Part shown: piece after piece, positions 35,927 to 43,857 of the stretch
How positions within the stretch are numbered: the first letter of the stretch is position 1
How the letters are laid out: every line of letters begins with the position of its first letter
Source of the DNA: CALMEH01 sp031409875
GTDB taxonomy: Bacteria > Acidobacteriota > Blastocatellia > Pyrinomonadales > Pyrinomonadaceae
Assembly: GCA_031409875.1 (NCBI GenBank)
Contig: JANNYB010000015.1
Coordinates: 24,638-88,637, forward strand
Direction: 5' to 3'
DNA: 64,000 nt
Made by a program: the position numbers and the translations under genes
The notes under the pieces: model-generated
Database searches by the model: none
What the model was told of the DNA's origin: nothing
The model's input: the letters and a program-made list of their open reading frames with translations, nothing else

Positions 35927-36339
35927 GTTTTTTACTTGATACAAACGGTGTTTCCGAATATTCAAAAAAGAAGCCGAACCCGCAAGTTATCGAATGGATT
36001 GACGCGCAAATCGAAGAATCTTTGTTCATCAGCGTTTTGACTGTCGGCGAAATCGAAAAAGGTATTGCCAAAATAACCGACGTGAACCGAAAAGCGCAAT
36101 ATGAATTATTTATGAAAAATTTGGTTTTGCGATTCGGTTCGAGAATTCTGCCTGTCAGCCTGAAAATCGCGCGGCGTTGGGGAAATTTGACCGGAAATCT
36201 TGAAAAGCGCGGCAGAGTTTTACCGATTGCCGATGCGTTGATTGCCGCCACCGCGCTCGAACATAATCTGACAATTATCACGCGCAACACCAAAGATTTT
36301 GCCGACACGGGCGCAAAGGTTTTGAATATTTGGGAATAA
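35923..36339 (+). CDS. vapC: VapC-family PIN-domain toxin (putative RNase)
   Basis: PIN-domain endoribonuclease of 138 residues, expected to cleave tRNA or other RNA when free of antitoxin. The acidic metal-binding residues are visible: Asp in FLLDTNGVSEY near 6, Glu in SVLTVGEIEKG near 43, Asp in LPIADALIAATALEH near 100 and Asp in IITRNTKDFADTG near 121. All look intact, so the toxin may be active. It overlaps the antitoxin gene by 4 bp. A class D palindrome begins at its stop codon. Confidence 0.92.
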   Translation: MSFLLDTNGVSEYSKKKPNPQVIEWIDAQIEESLFISVLTVGEIEKGIAKITDVNRKAQYELFMKNLVLRFGSRILPVSLKIARRWGNLTGNLEKRGRVLPIADALIAATALEHNLTIITRNTKDFADTGAKVLNIWE

Positions 36340-36458
36340 AAAGTCCGACACACTTTAGTTTGTCGCCGATGTTTAATATCAAATCTGCTAACTTTCCGAT
36401 TGAAATTTAGCTTGCGAGATGTCCGGCTTTTCAACAAACTAAAGTGTGTTGGACTTTA
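36339..36458. repeat. Class D palindrome after the toxin gene
   Basis: AAAGTCCGACACACTTTAGT with TTGT faces ACAAACTAAAGTGTGTTGGA with CTTT; loop about 70 bases. A shorter relative is at 37129-37197. The two copies bracket the mod-rhuM fusion fragment. Confidence 0.85.
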
Positions 36459-36466
36459 CAATTAAT

Positions 36467-37180
36467 ATGCCGAAACTTACTTGGACGGGAAAAGACAAGG
36501 TTATCAATCATCATCACGAAGTTCCTTTTCGGATTTTGGATAAACAATACACATTTAAGTCAGAACCGTCTGCGGTAGCGGATGGTTTATCGAATGAATC
36601 AAAGTTGTCGAAAACCAATCTTCAACCGTCCGCTACCGCAGACGGTTCTGATAATCGGATAATTCACGGCGATAATCTTGAGGCGTTGAAATCTCTTTTG
36701 CCCGAATTTGAAGGAAAAATAAAGTGCATTTACATTGATCCGCCGTATAATACGGGCAACGAAGGTTGGATTTATAACGATAACGTCAACGACGAAAAGA
36801 TAAAAAAATGGCTCGGAAACGTCGTCGGCAAAGAAGGCGAAGATTTATCAAGGCAAAATCGTTTGAAAGAATTGATTGTCAAAGGTTTTGTGCTTGACGA
36901 TGAACGTCTGAAATCAGGCGGAAAGATGAATTACTTTGATGAATTATTAAACCGAATCCGCGATATTCGCAGTTCGGAAAAGGTTTTTTATCAAAAAGTT
37001 AAAGACATTTATTTAACAAGTATTGATTACGCCAAAGACGCAAACACGACACGCGAATTTTTCCAAGTTATTCAAAACAAACTACATCACGCAATTCACA
37101 ACCGAACCGCCGCCGAATTAATAAAGGAAACTGTCCAACACGCTTTAGCTTGTGGAATGCCTAACATCTCAACAAGCTAA
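36467..37180 (+). pseudogene. Fused remnant: type III Mod methyltransferase N-terminus + RhuM fragment
   Basis: The ATG at 36467 opens a Mod-type sequence (MPKLTWTGKDKVINHHHEVP) with the methyltransferase motif IYIDPPYNTGNEGWIYNDNV near residue 95. A class B repeat (36559-36652) is translated inside it. At about residue 132 (KEGEDLSRQ) the Mod sequence stops and, in frame, a RhuM-family sequence starts (NRLKELIVKGFVLDDERLKS, then SIDYAKDANTTREFFQVIQN and KLHHAIHNRTAAELI). That in turn is cut by a class D palindrome that supplies the stop. So mod lost its target-recognition and later catalytic parts in a deletion joining it to rhuM. Not expected to methylate DNA. Confidence 0.8.
36559..36652. 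repeat. Class B REP-like palindrome inside the mod fragment
   Basis: 94 bp with arms GTCAGAACCGTCTGCGGTAG and CCGCTACCGCAGACGGTTCT plus CCGTCCGC/GCGGATGG parts, the same size as the intergenic copies. It is translated in frame (SEPSAVADGLS at one end, PSATADGSD at the other), placed before the conserved IIHGDNLEALK segment. Confidence 0.88.
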
Positions 37181-37197
37181 AGCGTGTTGGACAGTTT
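37129..37197. repeat. Class D palindrome splitting the rhuM remnant
   Basis: AACTGTCCAACACGCTTTAG with CTTGT faces ACAAGCTAAAGCGTGTTGGA with CAGTT, loop about 18 bases. It ends the upstream RhuM fragment and precedes the RhuM C-terminal fragment. Confidence 0.87.
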
Positions 37198-37405
37198 AAT
37201 CAAACACTTTCGTTTTCCTGATGATATTTTGCAATTAAACGAACTCGACATTTTGCAAGATGCCGGAAAAGTTACGAAAAAATTAGCCGAAGAAATTGCT
37301 GTCAAAGAATATGATAAATACAATGAAAAACAACGCTTGATTGAAGCGGACGAAAGTTTGTCGGAATTGGAAAATGATATAAAATTGATTAAAGGCAAAA
37401 AATAA
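37184..37405 (+). pseudogene. RhuM-family protein, C-terminal remnant
   Basis: After a GTG and a few codons from the palindrome, the frame reads ILQLNELDILQDAGKVTKKL and AEEIAVKEYDKYNEKQRLIE, which match the end of RhuM-family proteins. The middle of RhuM, between the AAELI block upstream and this part, is missing and replaced by the palindrome. No ribosome binding site is visible. RhuM genes often lie between mod and res in type III restriction loci, which fits the order here. Confidence 0.65.
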
Positions 37406-37406
37406 A

Positions 37407-37872
37407 ATGGAACTCAAAGATTATCAACAAACCGTTATCAATGATTTGGAAAGTTTTCTCGAATACGTTGAAAAATACGAATATGTCGGCAAAGCGTTTC
37501 AGACATTTTGGACGGACAAAGGCGTTAAAGCTGACTTTTTTTCATACAAACACAACGTCAAACACGCGCCGCACGTCTGCATCAAAGTCCCGACTGCCGG
37601 CGGAAAAACTTTTATTGCCGTTAATGCTTTGCGTTCGATTTTTGAAAATTTCGCGCAAGCACAATCAAAAATTGTCGTCTGGCTCGTGCCTGCTCGTCGA
37701 ATCAAAAGGCGACAATCTCGATAATTCGGATTCGGTCAATAAGCTAAAATTAGGACAATTATGGGCAAGCAAAGCCGGAAATAATTTTCGATACTTTATG
37801 GTTTTTGACGAAAATCCAATTAACAATGCCCACAAACTCAATGAAATTGTTAAGTTAATTTCGCAGATGTAG
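37407..37872 (+). pseudogene. Type III restriction enzyme Res subunit, N- and C-terminal remnants
   Basis: From the ATG at 37407 the sequence is the Res N-terminus (MELKDYQQTVINDLESFLEY, Walker A CIKVPTAGGKTFIAVNALRS near residue 66, then IVVWLVPA). At about 37695 homology jumps to the extreme C-terminus of Res, now in the neighbouring frame (LVESKGDNLDNSDSVNKLKL, then YFMVFDENPINNAHKLNEIV), ending at 37872. The helicase motor and nuclease domain are thus deleted and a frameshift marks the joint. Only about 155 of roughly 900 residues remain, so restriction activity is excluded. Confidence 0.82.
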
Positions 37873-37876
37873 AAAC

Positions 37877-37924
37877 GCGAAAATCGCCATCCAATTGTAA
37901 AAATTATTGGATGGCGATTTTCGC
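37877..37924. terminator. Bidirectional hairpin between res remnant and tRNA-Thr
   Basis: Perfect 19-bp arms GCGAAAATCGCCATCCAAT and ATTGGATGGCGATTTTCGC around ten A/T-rich bases, placed just past the res stop and just past the 3' end of the minus-strand tRNA. No long T-run. Confidence 0.65.
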
Positions 37925-37928
37925 AAAA

Positions 37929-38004
37929 TGGAGCCGGTGATGGGACTCAAACCCGCGACCTGATGATTACAAATCAACTGCTCTATCAACTGAGCTACAC
38001 CGGC
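37929..38004 (-). tRNA. tRNA-Thr(TGT)
   Basis: 76 nt with encoded CCA. Acceptor GCCGGTG/CACCGGC, D stem GCTC/GAGC, anticodon loop TTTGTAA (anticodon TGT) and a T arm. Oddities: the D loop has A at the usual G19 and the T loop has T at the usual C56, a matched change that keeps a Watson-Crick tertiary pair; the anticodon stem GTTGA/TCATC has one T-T mismatch, and the T stem GCGGG/CCCAT has a C-A mismatch. It may still function but looks weakened. Confidence 0.92.
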
Positions 38005-38070
38005 TTACAGCAAATTGCCGCAAGAAAAAATACTAGCAAATCACACGCGCTTTCTGCAAGTTCAAGAAAA

Positions 38071-40296
38071 TTATTTTGCTAAACGCAGATGCGGCAAATC
38101 GTTTTGCGGCGTAGGAATAATGTATTGCTGATTCGGCATAATATTTTGCCAAATCATTTTGTTTTCGAGAATTTTTTCGACTTCGTCGCTCGGCACGGGG
38201 CGCGAGAAAAGATAGCCTTGTCCGTATTCGCAACCGAGAATTTGCAGTTGGTGAAGTTGATGAATCGTTTCGATGCCTTCGGCAACAACGTCCATTCCGA
38301 GCGTTTTTGCCAGCGCAATAACCGTGCGGACGATTTCACCGTTTTCGCTGCCGTCTTCCATCGTGCTGACGAATGAACGGTCAACTTTGAGCGTATCAAT
38401 CGGAAAACGGTGCAGATAACTCAAAGAAGAATAGCCCGTGCCGAAATCGTCAATCGAAAGTTGAACGCCTAATTCCTTCATTTGTTTGAGCATTGCAATC
38501 GTTTGTTCGGCGTTTTCCATTACCGCGCTTTCCGTAATTTCGAGTTTCAGACATTGCGGCGGAATGCGTGTTTCGCCAATGATTTTGCGAATGTCTTCGA
38601 CAAGACTGCTGTGCGCGAAATGTTTGCCCGAAAGATTGACGCTGACGGTTAAAATTTTATTTGACGGTTCGATTGAGTGCCACGCGACCATTTGGCGGCA
38701 GGCTTCACGCAAAATCCAGAGCGTCATCGGCACAATCATTCCGTTTTCTTCGCTGATCGGGATAAATTCGTTTGGCGGCACAAGCCCGCGCGTCGGATGA
38801 TTCCAGCGAATTAACACTTCAAAACCGGAAAGTTTCATCGTATCGAGCGAGATTATCGGCTGATAAAAAGCGCAAAATTCCTGACGTTCGACGGCGTGGC
38901 GCAAATCGGTTTCAATTTGCATTAAATTAACGGCGCGAGTGTGCATCGTCGTGTCGAAAATGTCGTAAGGTTTGCCGCGTTCTTTGGCGTAATACATCGC
39001 AATATCGGCATCGCGCAAAATGTCTTCGGCTTCTTCGTAACGCTCGTTGCCCATCGCAATTCCGATGCTGACGCTTGTGAAAACTTGTCTGCCGCTAAGA
39101 TTAAACGGCGCGGCGAGTTTGTGTTTTATCAGCCCGGCGAAACTTACCGCGTCTTCGGTTTCTTTGATGTTTGTTAAAATAATAGCGAATTCATCGCCGC
39201 TGAAACGCGCTACCAAATCGCCTTCGCCCATAATATTTTTCAGGCGTTTGGCAACGTGCAAAATAAGTCGGTCGCCGGTTGAATGTCCGAGCGAATCGTT
39301 GATGGTTTTGAAGCGGTTGAGGTCGAGAAAAAGCACGGCAAAACCTGCGTCGGGCGTGCTTTTCAGTCTTTCGAGTTGAAACCGCAGAGTTTCGATAAAT
39401 AGATTTCGATTGGGCAAATCGGTCAAGCTATCGTGAAACGCGGCGTGGCGAAAACGCTCTTTGCTTTCGCGTAAGGCTTGCGAAATGCGGTCTTGTTCGT
39501 TGATATAATGCTGAAGTTCTTCGATGTGTGCTTCGGCTTGTTCGGCGCGTCGGCGTTCGGCTTGTTCGGCTTGCTCGGAGGTTTCGCGGACATCGTTGAC
39601 GTATCGCCGATAAGTCATAAACGAAGCCGCACCGACAACAATCGTTGCCAACAGCAATACAGGATTGATCTGTTCGATAGCTTTAATCAACAAACCGGCA
39701 ACCACGCCGCCGATAAAATACATCGCTAAAGCATTCAAACAATTTTCATTCCAAACTTTCCAAAACGATTTGTCGCTTTTGCTCGAAGTAAAAAGACTTA
39801 CCAAAATCGAGCCGACTAAAAATTGAACGAGCGCAATGATTGCCAAAACTCCGACAAAAGCCGAAACATTTGAAAAATTATGTGCCGCAATTTCAGCCGG
39901 AAAAACCGCCCACGCCGTCCACGCCGCAAGTGCCGTCGTAATCGAAGATGTGGCGACATTTAAAAGAATCGTTTCTTTTTTGATGGTGATACCTTTGCGG
40001 CGGAAAGCAAACGAGGCATTGAGCGATTCAAGTGCCGATAAAACAATCGCAATCGGTGGCGAATATATCATTATCGCGTAAAAAACTGCGCCTTCGGCTA
40101 ATGAAATATAAATTTTGGTGCGTGGTAATTGAAGTTGAAATACCGAGCCGAGAAAAATTGTCGCAAACGTGAGTGTGATTAAACCCCAATCAACTTTTTC
40201 GAGTTCAAAATTGAAAAGCGAATAGCCGCAGATTATTGCGCCGACAGTAATAATCGTCCAAATAAAGATTTTTGTGATTTTTGAATTTGTATTCAC
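38071..40296 (-). CDS. Membrane GGDEF-EAL protein (cyclic di-GMP turnover)
   Basis: 741 residues. Residues about 10-235 form a membrane sensor region with seven or eight helices (IFIWTIITVGAIICGYSLF, FVGVLAIIALVQFLVGSIL, LLATIVVGAASFMTYR). A coiled linker (about 240-280) leads to GGDEF (about 290-450: LTDLPNRNLFIETL, active site RFSGDEFAIIL) and then EAL (about 460-715: FEVLIRWNHPTRGL, DDFGTGYSSLSYLHRFPIDTL, VAEGIET). The cyclase site is SGDEF rather than GGDEF, and the RxxD inhibitory site is absent. The EAL motif reads EVL but other catalytic residues are present. It could make or degrade cyclic di-GMP, with degradation perhaps better supported. Monocistronic on the minus strand. Confidence 0.93.
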   Translation of the reverse strand: MNTNSKITKIFIWTIITVGAIICGYSLFNFELEKVDWGLITLTFATIFLGSVFQLQLPRTKIYISLAEGAVFYAIMIYSPPIAIVLSALESLNASFAFRRKGITIKKETILLNVATSSITTALAAWTAWAVFPAEIAAHNFSNVSAFVGVLAIIALVQFLVGSILVSLFTSSKSDKSFWKVWNENCLNALAMYFIGGVVAGLLIKAIEQINPVLLLATIVVGAASFMTYRRYVNDVRETSEQAEQAERRRAEQAEAHIEELQHYINEQDRISQALRESKERFRHAAFHDSLTDLPNRNLFIETLRFQLERLKSTPDAGFAVLFLDLNRFKTINDSLGHSTGDRLILHVAKRLKNIMGEGDLVARFSGDEFAIILTNIKETEDAVSFAGLIKHKLAAPFNLSGRQVFTSVSIGIAMGNERYEEAEDILRDADIAMYYAKERGKPYDIFDTTMHTRAVNLMQIETDLRHAVERQEFCAFYQPIISLDTMKLSGFEVLIRWNHPTRGLVPPNEFIPISEENGMIVPMTLWILREACRQMVAWHSIEPSNKILTVSVNLSGKHFAHSSLVEDIRKIIGETRIPPQCLKLEITESAVMENAEQTIAMLKQMKELGVQLSIDDFGTGYSSLSYLHRFPIDTLKVDRSFVSTMEDGSENGEIVRTVIALAKTLGMDVVAEGIETIHQLHQLQILGCEYGQGYLFSRPVPSDEVEKILENKMIWQNIMPNQQYIIPTPQNDLPHLRLAK

Positions 40297-40480
40297 GTCG
40301 GTTTGTCTAAAAATGCTGTTAATTAATGAAAGGGGTTATGAATTGTGGTTTGGTTGAATTTTTCTCAACCGCTTTTAAGTATAGAATTAATTCGGCGAAA
40401 TGTCCATATTTTTTTGTGTATCTGTAAAAAATGTTTATCTTGTTGCAATATCTTTTTTATTATTTACTAAAACAAGTCAT

Positions 40481-40543
40481 AAAAAGATAAGAGATGAATA
40501 AGAAATTTGAATCAAATACTTCTTATTCATCTCCTATCTTTTT
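40481..40543 (-). terminator. Hairpin after the subtilase gene
   Basis: AAAAAGATAAGAGATGAATA with AGAA faces TTCTTATTCATCTCCTATCT with TTTT. It is placed 14 bp past the minus-strand subtilase stop. The remaining 260-bp gap up to the GGDEF-EAL start shows no ORF. Confidence 0.7.
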
Positions 40544-40556
40544 CCTTCATCACTTT

Positions 40557-42992
40557 TTATTGGTCGCCGTTGGTCATCACGATAATTCCGTCGCTCATCA
40601 GCATTCCGTCGCTGATAAGCATTCCATCGCTCATCAGCATTCCGTCAGCGAAAACCGTTCCGTCAGCCAAGTTTGCCGATTCGATTTGCGAACTGTAATC
40701 CATAAACGGAAGACCGTCGGCGATTGTTCTGCCGTCGCTCATCAGCATTCCGTCGCTCATCAGCATTCCCAAATCATAAATTTTCTGATACTTCGTAATA
40801 AGTTTCGTATCTTTGGCGTAGCCTTTGTTCAAAATTATTCCGCCTGACCATCTGACCGTTTGACCGCCAATAAACGAATACGGCGAAGGAGTCGAAGTAG
40901 TTGTCAGCAAATTCGTGTTTAACGCAGGCGATGTTCCCATATCTTGTCTGACTAATTTTGCCAGACGAACCGCGCCATCAGCGTTTAATTGACCTGCGCC
41001 TTGTTCGAGATGATTTGCACCGGAAATCGGTTGTGCCGTGTATCCGAGCAGCATTTTAACCATATTCGGCGTTAATTTCGGATTTACTTGAAGCATTACG
41101 GCGGCTGTTCCGGCAACCAGCGGCGCAGACATCGAAGTTCCGTTCAGATACATATATCTGTCTAACGAAAGCGGATAATCAATCGCAAAAAGTTGCGGAA
41201 AATCGTTTTTCAATTTGCTGTTATTAGCTTCGACGCTGACGATTTTGTTACCGGGCGCGACCAAATCGGGTTTGACGAGATTGTCGTAACGGCGAACACC
41301 ATTTTGCGTATAATAGGAGCGCGTCGGACCGTGTGAACTGAAAGTCGCCATTATGTCATCATTGCGTCCAACTGTTTCTTTCGTGTTTGAAGCTCCGACC
41401 GTAATTGCCGAAGGTTCGTTAGCAGGTGAATGAATCGTGCCGTATTGTTTCATTCCGGCGACATTTTTGCCATCGTTTCCGGCAGCGACAACAACCACCA
41501 CACCGACATCAGCCAGACGGCGAACGGCGCGACACAACGGGTCGTTTTTATACGATTCAACCGCCGGTGCGCCTAAACTCAAGTTCACAACTTTGATGTT
41601 GTAAGTCGTGCGATTGCTCAAAATCCAATTAAGTGCGTTGAGCGTTTGCGTAACCGTTCCGACTCCGTTGTTGTTCAAAACACGCAAGTTTATCAAATTA
41701 ACATCGGGCGCAGTGCCGCGTTGATCCATCAGATGAAAAGCCGTTCCCGTGCCGCCGCCGACAAGTCCGGCAACGTGTGTGCCGTGTCCGTAAAGGTCTT
41801 CGGTGGTATTTGAGCCGGTAAAATCTTTGCTGTAAATAACGCGATTTTGTCCGGCTAATCCTTTGAAAGCCTGATGCGATTTGTAAATTCCCGAATCAAC
41901 CACCGCTACGCCAACGCCTGTTCCCCATTTATATTCGCCGACAAAATCCTGCACTTGCGCCGTGCCGGTTATAAGCTGATATATTTGCGAAGACGAAAGT
42001 TCCGATGCTTGTGCGCCGACCATTCCGGTTGTTTCATACAAAAATGCACCCGAAGATTTGAGCGTTTTGTTGACCGAAAGATGTTCAGCGGCGCGAAGTT
42101 CGGATAATTCTTTGACTAGCGACGCAGGCATTTCGATTGACATTGCTTGCAAACTTTCCATTTCGCCGAGAATTTTAATATTGTTTTCGGTTATAAATCT
42201 GCGAAGCTCGCGGTTTTGCAAATTCACGCCTTGCAAAATGACTTCGACTTGCGAATCAGACGAATTTTGAATTATTTCCTGCAAATCGGGCGAGATTTTG
42301 TCGCCGACAAATTTATAACGGTCGTCTTCCGTTTTGACTTCGACACGCGCAAAATATTTGCTCATTTCGCTGTCTGCCGTAATTTGCGTTTCAAATTCCG
42401 AAATGCTCGACGCGCTGATGATTCTGACCTTTCCGTTTTTCGCCGCACCGCGCAAAACTTCGGCGATTTCCGCATTGTAAGGAACTTTTCCGGCATTATT
42501 CACGACATTTTCAATTGCCACGATAACGCGCTCGTTTTCAGCATTCAAGAGAACTTTATTTAATTCGACAGCAGCTTGAGAGATTTCGTCATTCTCCGCC
42601 ATAATCCGATTCAAATCTACGCGCCACAATTTTTTACCGGAAAGATTCGTCGGCGCGTCTTGCGTCAAGCGCAAAGCAGCTTCATTTACTAAAACATCAA
42701 ACTGAACCGCCGTCTTATCAACCAGCACGACATTTTTCTTTGCCGAACCGCTCAGCGAATTAACTATTTCGTCGGCTTCCGTTTGATATTCTCCCGTTGT
42801 GCGAATTTGTCCGCCGCGGGCTTCTTCCGTCAAATCGCGCACATAATTCGGCAATTTAACGGTTTCAATCATTGAAACCCGACTATTCGATAAATTAACA
42901 GCCGTATTTGTTTGACCGAAGACGAAATTCGGAATCAAAACAACTGCAATAAGAAGCGGAGAAATTTTGGCGTTTAGTTTTTTGAAGTTCAT
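40557..42992 (-). CDS. Subtilisin-family serine peptidase with DG-rich repeat tail
   Basis: 811 residues. Signal peptide at the N-terminus (ISPLLIAVVLIPNFVFGQ), then a long N-terminal region (about 25-340) that probably acts as propeptide or fold helper. The S8 catalytic domain runs about 350-690: Asp in GVAVVDSGIYKSHQAF, His in DLYGHGTHVAGLVGGG, oxyanion Asn in VVVVVAAGNDGKN and Ser in YLNGTSMSAPLVAGTAAVML. The C-terminal 60 residues are a six-residue repeat centred on DGMLMS (40580-40790), of unknown role. A sigma-54-type promoter lies about 50 bp upstream, and a divergent NtrC-type regulator starts 860 bp away. Exported protease; likely regulated through sigma-54. Confidence 0.93.
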   Translation of the reverse strand: MNFKKLNAKISPLLIAVVLIPNFVFGQTNTAVNLSNSRVSMIETVKLPNYVRDLTEEARGGQIRTTGEYQTEADEIVNSLSGSAKKNVVLVDKTAVQFDVLVNEAALRLTQDAPTNLSGKKLWRVDLNRIMAENDEISQAAVELNKVLLNAENERVIVAIENVVNNAGKVPYNAEIAEVLRGAAKNGKVRIISASSISEFETQITADSEMSKYFARVEVKTEDDRYKFVGDKISPDLQEIIQNSSDSQVEVILQGVNLQNRELRRFITENNIKILGEMESLQAMSIEMPASLVKELSELRAAEHLSVNKTLKSSGAFLYETTGMVGAQASELSSSQIYQLITGTAQVQDFVGEYKWGTGVGVAVVDSGIYKSHQAFKGLAGQNRVIYSKDFTGSNTTEDLYGHGTHVAGLVGGGTGTAFHLMDQRGTAPDVNLINLRVLNNNGVGTVTQTLNALNWILSNRTTYNIKVVNLSLGAPAVESYKNDPLCRAVRRLADVGVVVVVAAGNDGKNVAGMKQYGTIHSPANEPSAITVGASNTKETVGRNDDIMATFSSHGPTRSYYTQNGVRRYDNLVKPDLVAPGNKIVSVEANNSKLKNDFPQLFAIDYPLSLDRYMYLNGTSMSAPLVAGTAAVMLQVNPKLTPNMVKMLLGYTAQPISGANHLEQGAGQLNADGAVRLAKLVRQDMGTSPALNTNLLTTTSTPSPYSFIGGQTVRWSGGIILNKGYAKDTKLITKYQKIYDLGMLMSDGMLMSDGRTIADGLPFMDYSSQIESANLADGTVFADGMLMSDGMLISDGMLMSDGIIVMTNGDQ
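40580..40790 (-). repeat. Coding 18-bp repeats at the 3' end of the subtilase gene
   Basis: Degenerate 18-nt units (plus-strand core CGCTCATCAGCATTCCGT) encode DGMLMS hexapeptides, about ten DG dipeptides in all, some changed to ADG or NGD. Two runs are separated by about 20 unrelated residues. Confidence 0.75.
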
Positions 42993-43040
42993 AACAATAT
43001 TTATTTGAATGCCTTTCGGCAGTTCTGCTCGCCCTCTATT

Positions 43041-43057
43041 GGCAAAGTCTGTGCCAA
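43041..43057 (-). promoter_or_regulatory. Sigma-54 (-24/-12) promoter for the subtilase gene
   Basis: On the minus strand TTGGCACAGACTTTGCC: the GG of TGGCAC and the GC of TTGC are separated by exactly 10 bases, as in the RpoN consensus. Transcription would start near 43031, giving a leader of about 38 nt that contains a TGCCGAAAGGCA hairpin. A sigma-54 activator gene is divergent to it. Confidence 0.72.
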
Positions 43058-43059
43058 GA

Positions 43060-43516
43060 AAAGTTTTGAACCGTAAAACTCAATAAAGACGGGATTATCA
43101 GAAGATTTTGAGTGTTTAGGAGAGATTTTCGAGGTAAAAGAATCGGTCAAACTGATTGCCTGATTCCTTCACATTGATTGATTTCCGACTAAAATTGAAT
43201 ATACAAATAGGACTTTCGCTTAGGTCAAACCGATACTGCGCCGCAATGCTCAAACAAAACGCTGACAGCCAACGCTGAACGTGAAGGAGAGTTTTCGGGA
43301 AATGTTGCCGTTGAAAATCACAGATTTATCGAACATCCGTTTTTTTGCGGAAGATGAAATTTTCCTACAAACAAAGTGATTAATTGATATTAAAGCAAGT
43401 TGATTTTGTAAAACGTCCGGTCAAAAGCCGCTAAAGATTACCGAAATAATCGGCACTCATTAGCGTTAGAAAATAATTCAGATGTCGAACTCAATTTTAA
43501 TTTTGGAAACTTAGCA
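43060..43516. other. Non-coding stretch upstream of the subtilase promoter
   Basis: No ORF, RNA gene or strong repeat seen. It lies between the sigma-54 promoter and the class F palindrome, and would be the place for activator-binding sites of an NtrC-type protein. Confidence 0.4.
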
Positions 43517-43719
43517 GTATAATTCAATAGGGCTTTCTCATAAAAATAAATTTTCCGGTAACTTGCCACTCAAGAATAAATTGACAGGGATAAATGGGAT
43601 GCAAGGGATAACAATTGAAAAAAAAACTAAAAAAATCCATTTTATCCCTTCAATCCCTGTTAATTTTCGGTTTTTGTTTAACTTTCAATTTTTATGAGAA
43701 AACCCTATATAATTCAAAT
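43517..43719. repeat. Nested inverted repeat upstream of the NtrC-type gene
   Basis: Outer arms GTATAATTCAATAGGGCTTT with CTCATAAAAAT and the near reverse complement at 43687-43719. Inner arms TTGACAGGGATAAATGGGAT and ATCCCTTCAATCCCTGTTAA. It fills the gap before a small coding remnant. Confidence 0.78.
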
Positions 43720-43857
43720 ATTATGCCCAATACGCAAACTTTGGAAAAAGTGAAATTATTGATAAACGTGATGAATGGACGGATGAGGATTTGAATGATT
43801 TATCTCCAGCATCGTTTGTGTATTTTGAAGAAACCAAAATTTCACCGAAAAATAAAT
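43716..43857 (+). pseudogene. Possible 3' remnant of a small protein gene
   Basis: A frame without a start reads YAQYANFGKSEIIDKRDEWT and DEDLNDLSPASFVYFEETKI, a composition unlike random translation. An upstream stop and the adjacent palindrome remove its beginning. It runs into the start of the NtrC-type gene. Family unknown; could also be chance. Confidence 0.3.

Noticed and set aside
43000..43060. The TTGGC..GCCAA and TGCCGAAAGGCA hairpins as a riboswitch or terminator
   Set aside because: The first fits a sigma-54 promoter with exact spacing, and the second is only a small GNRA hairpin in a 38-nt leader; no riboswitch consensus fits.
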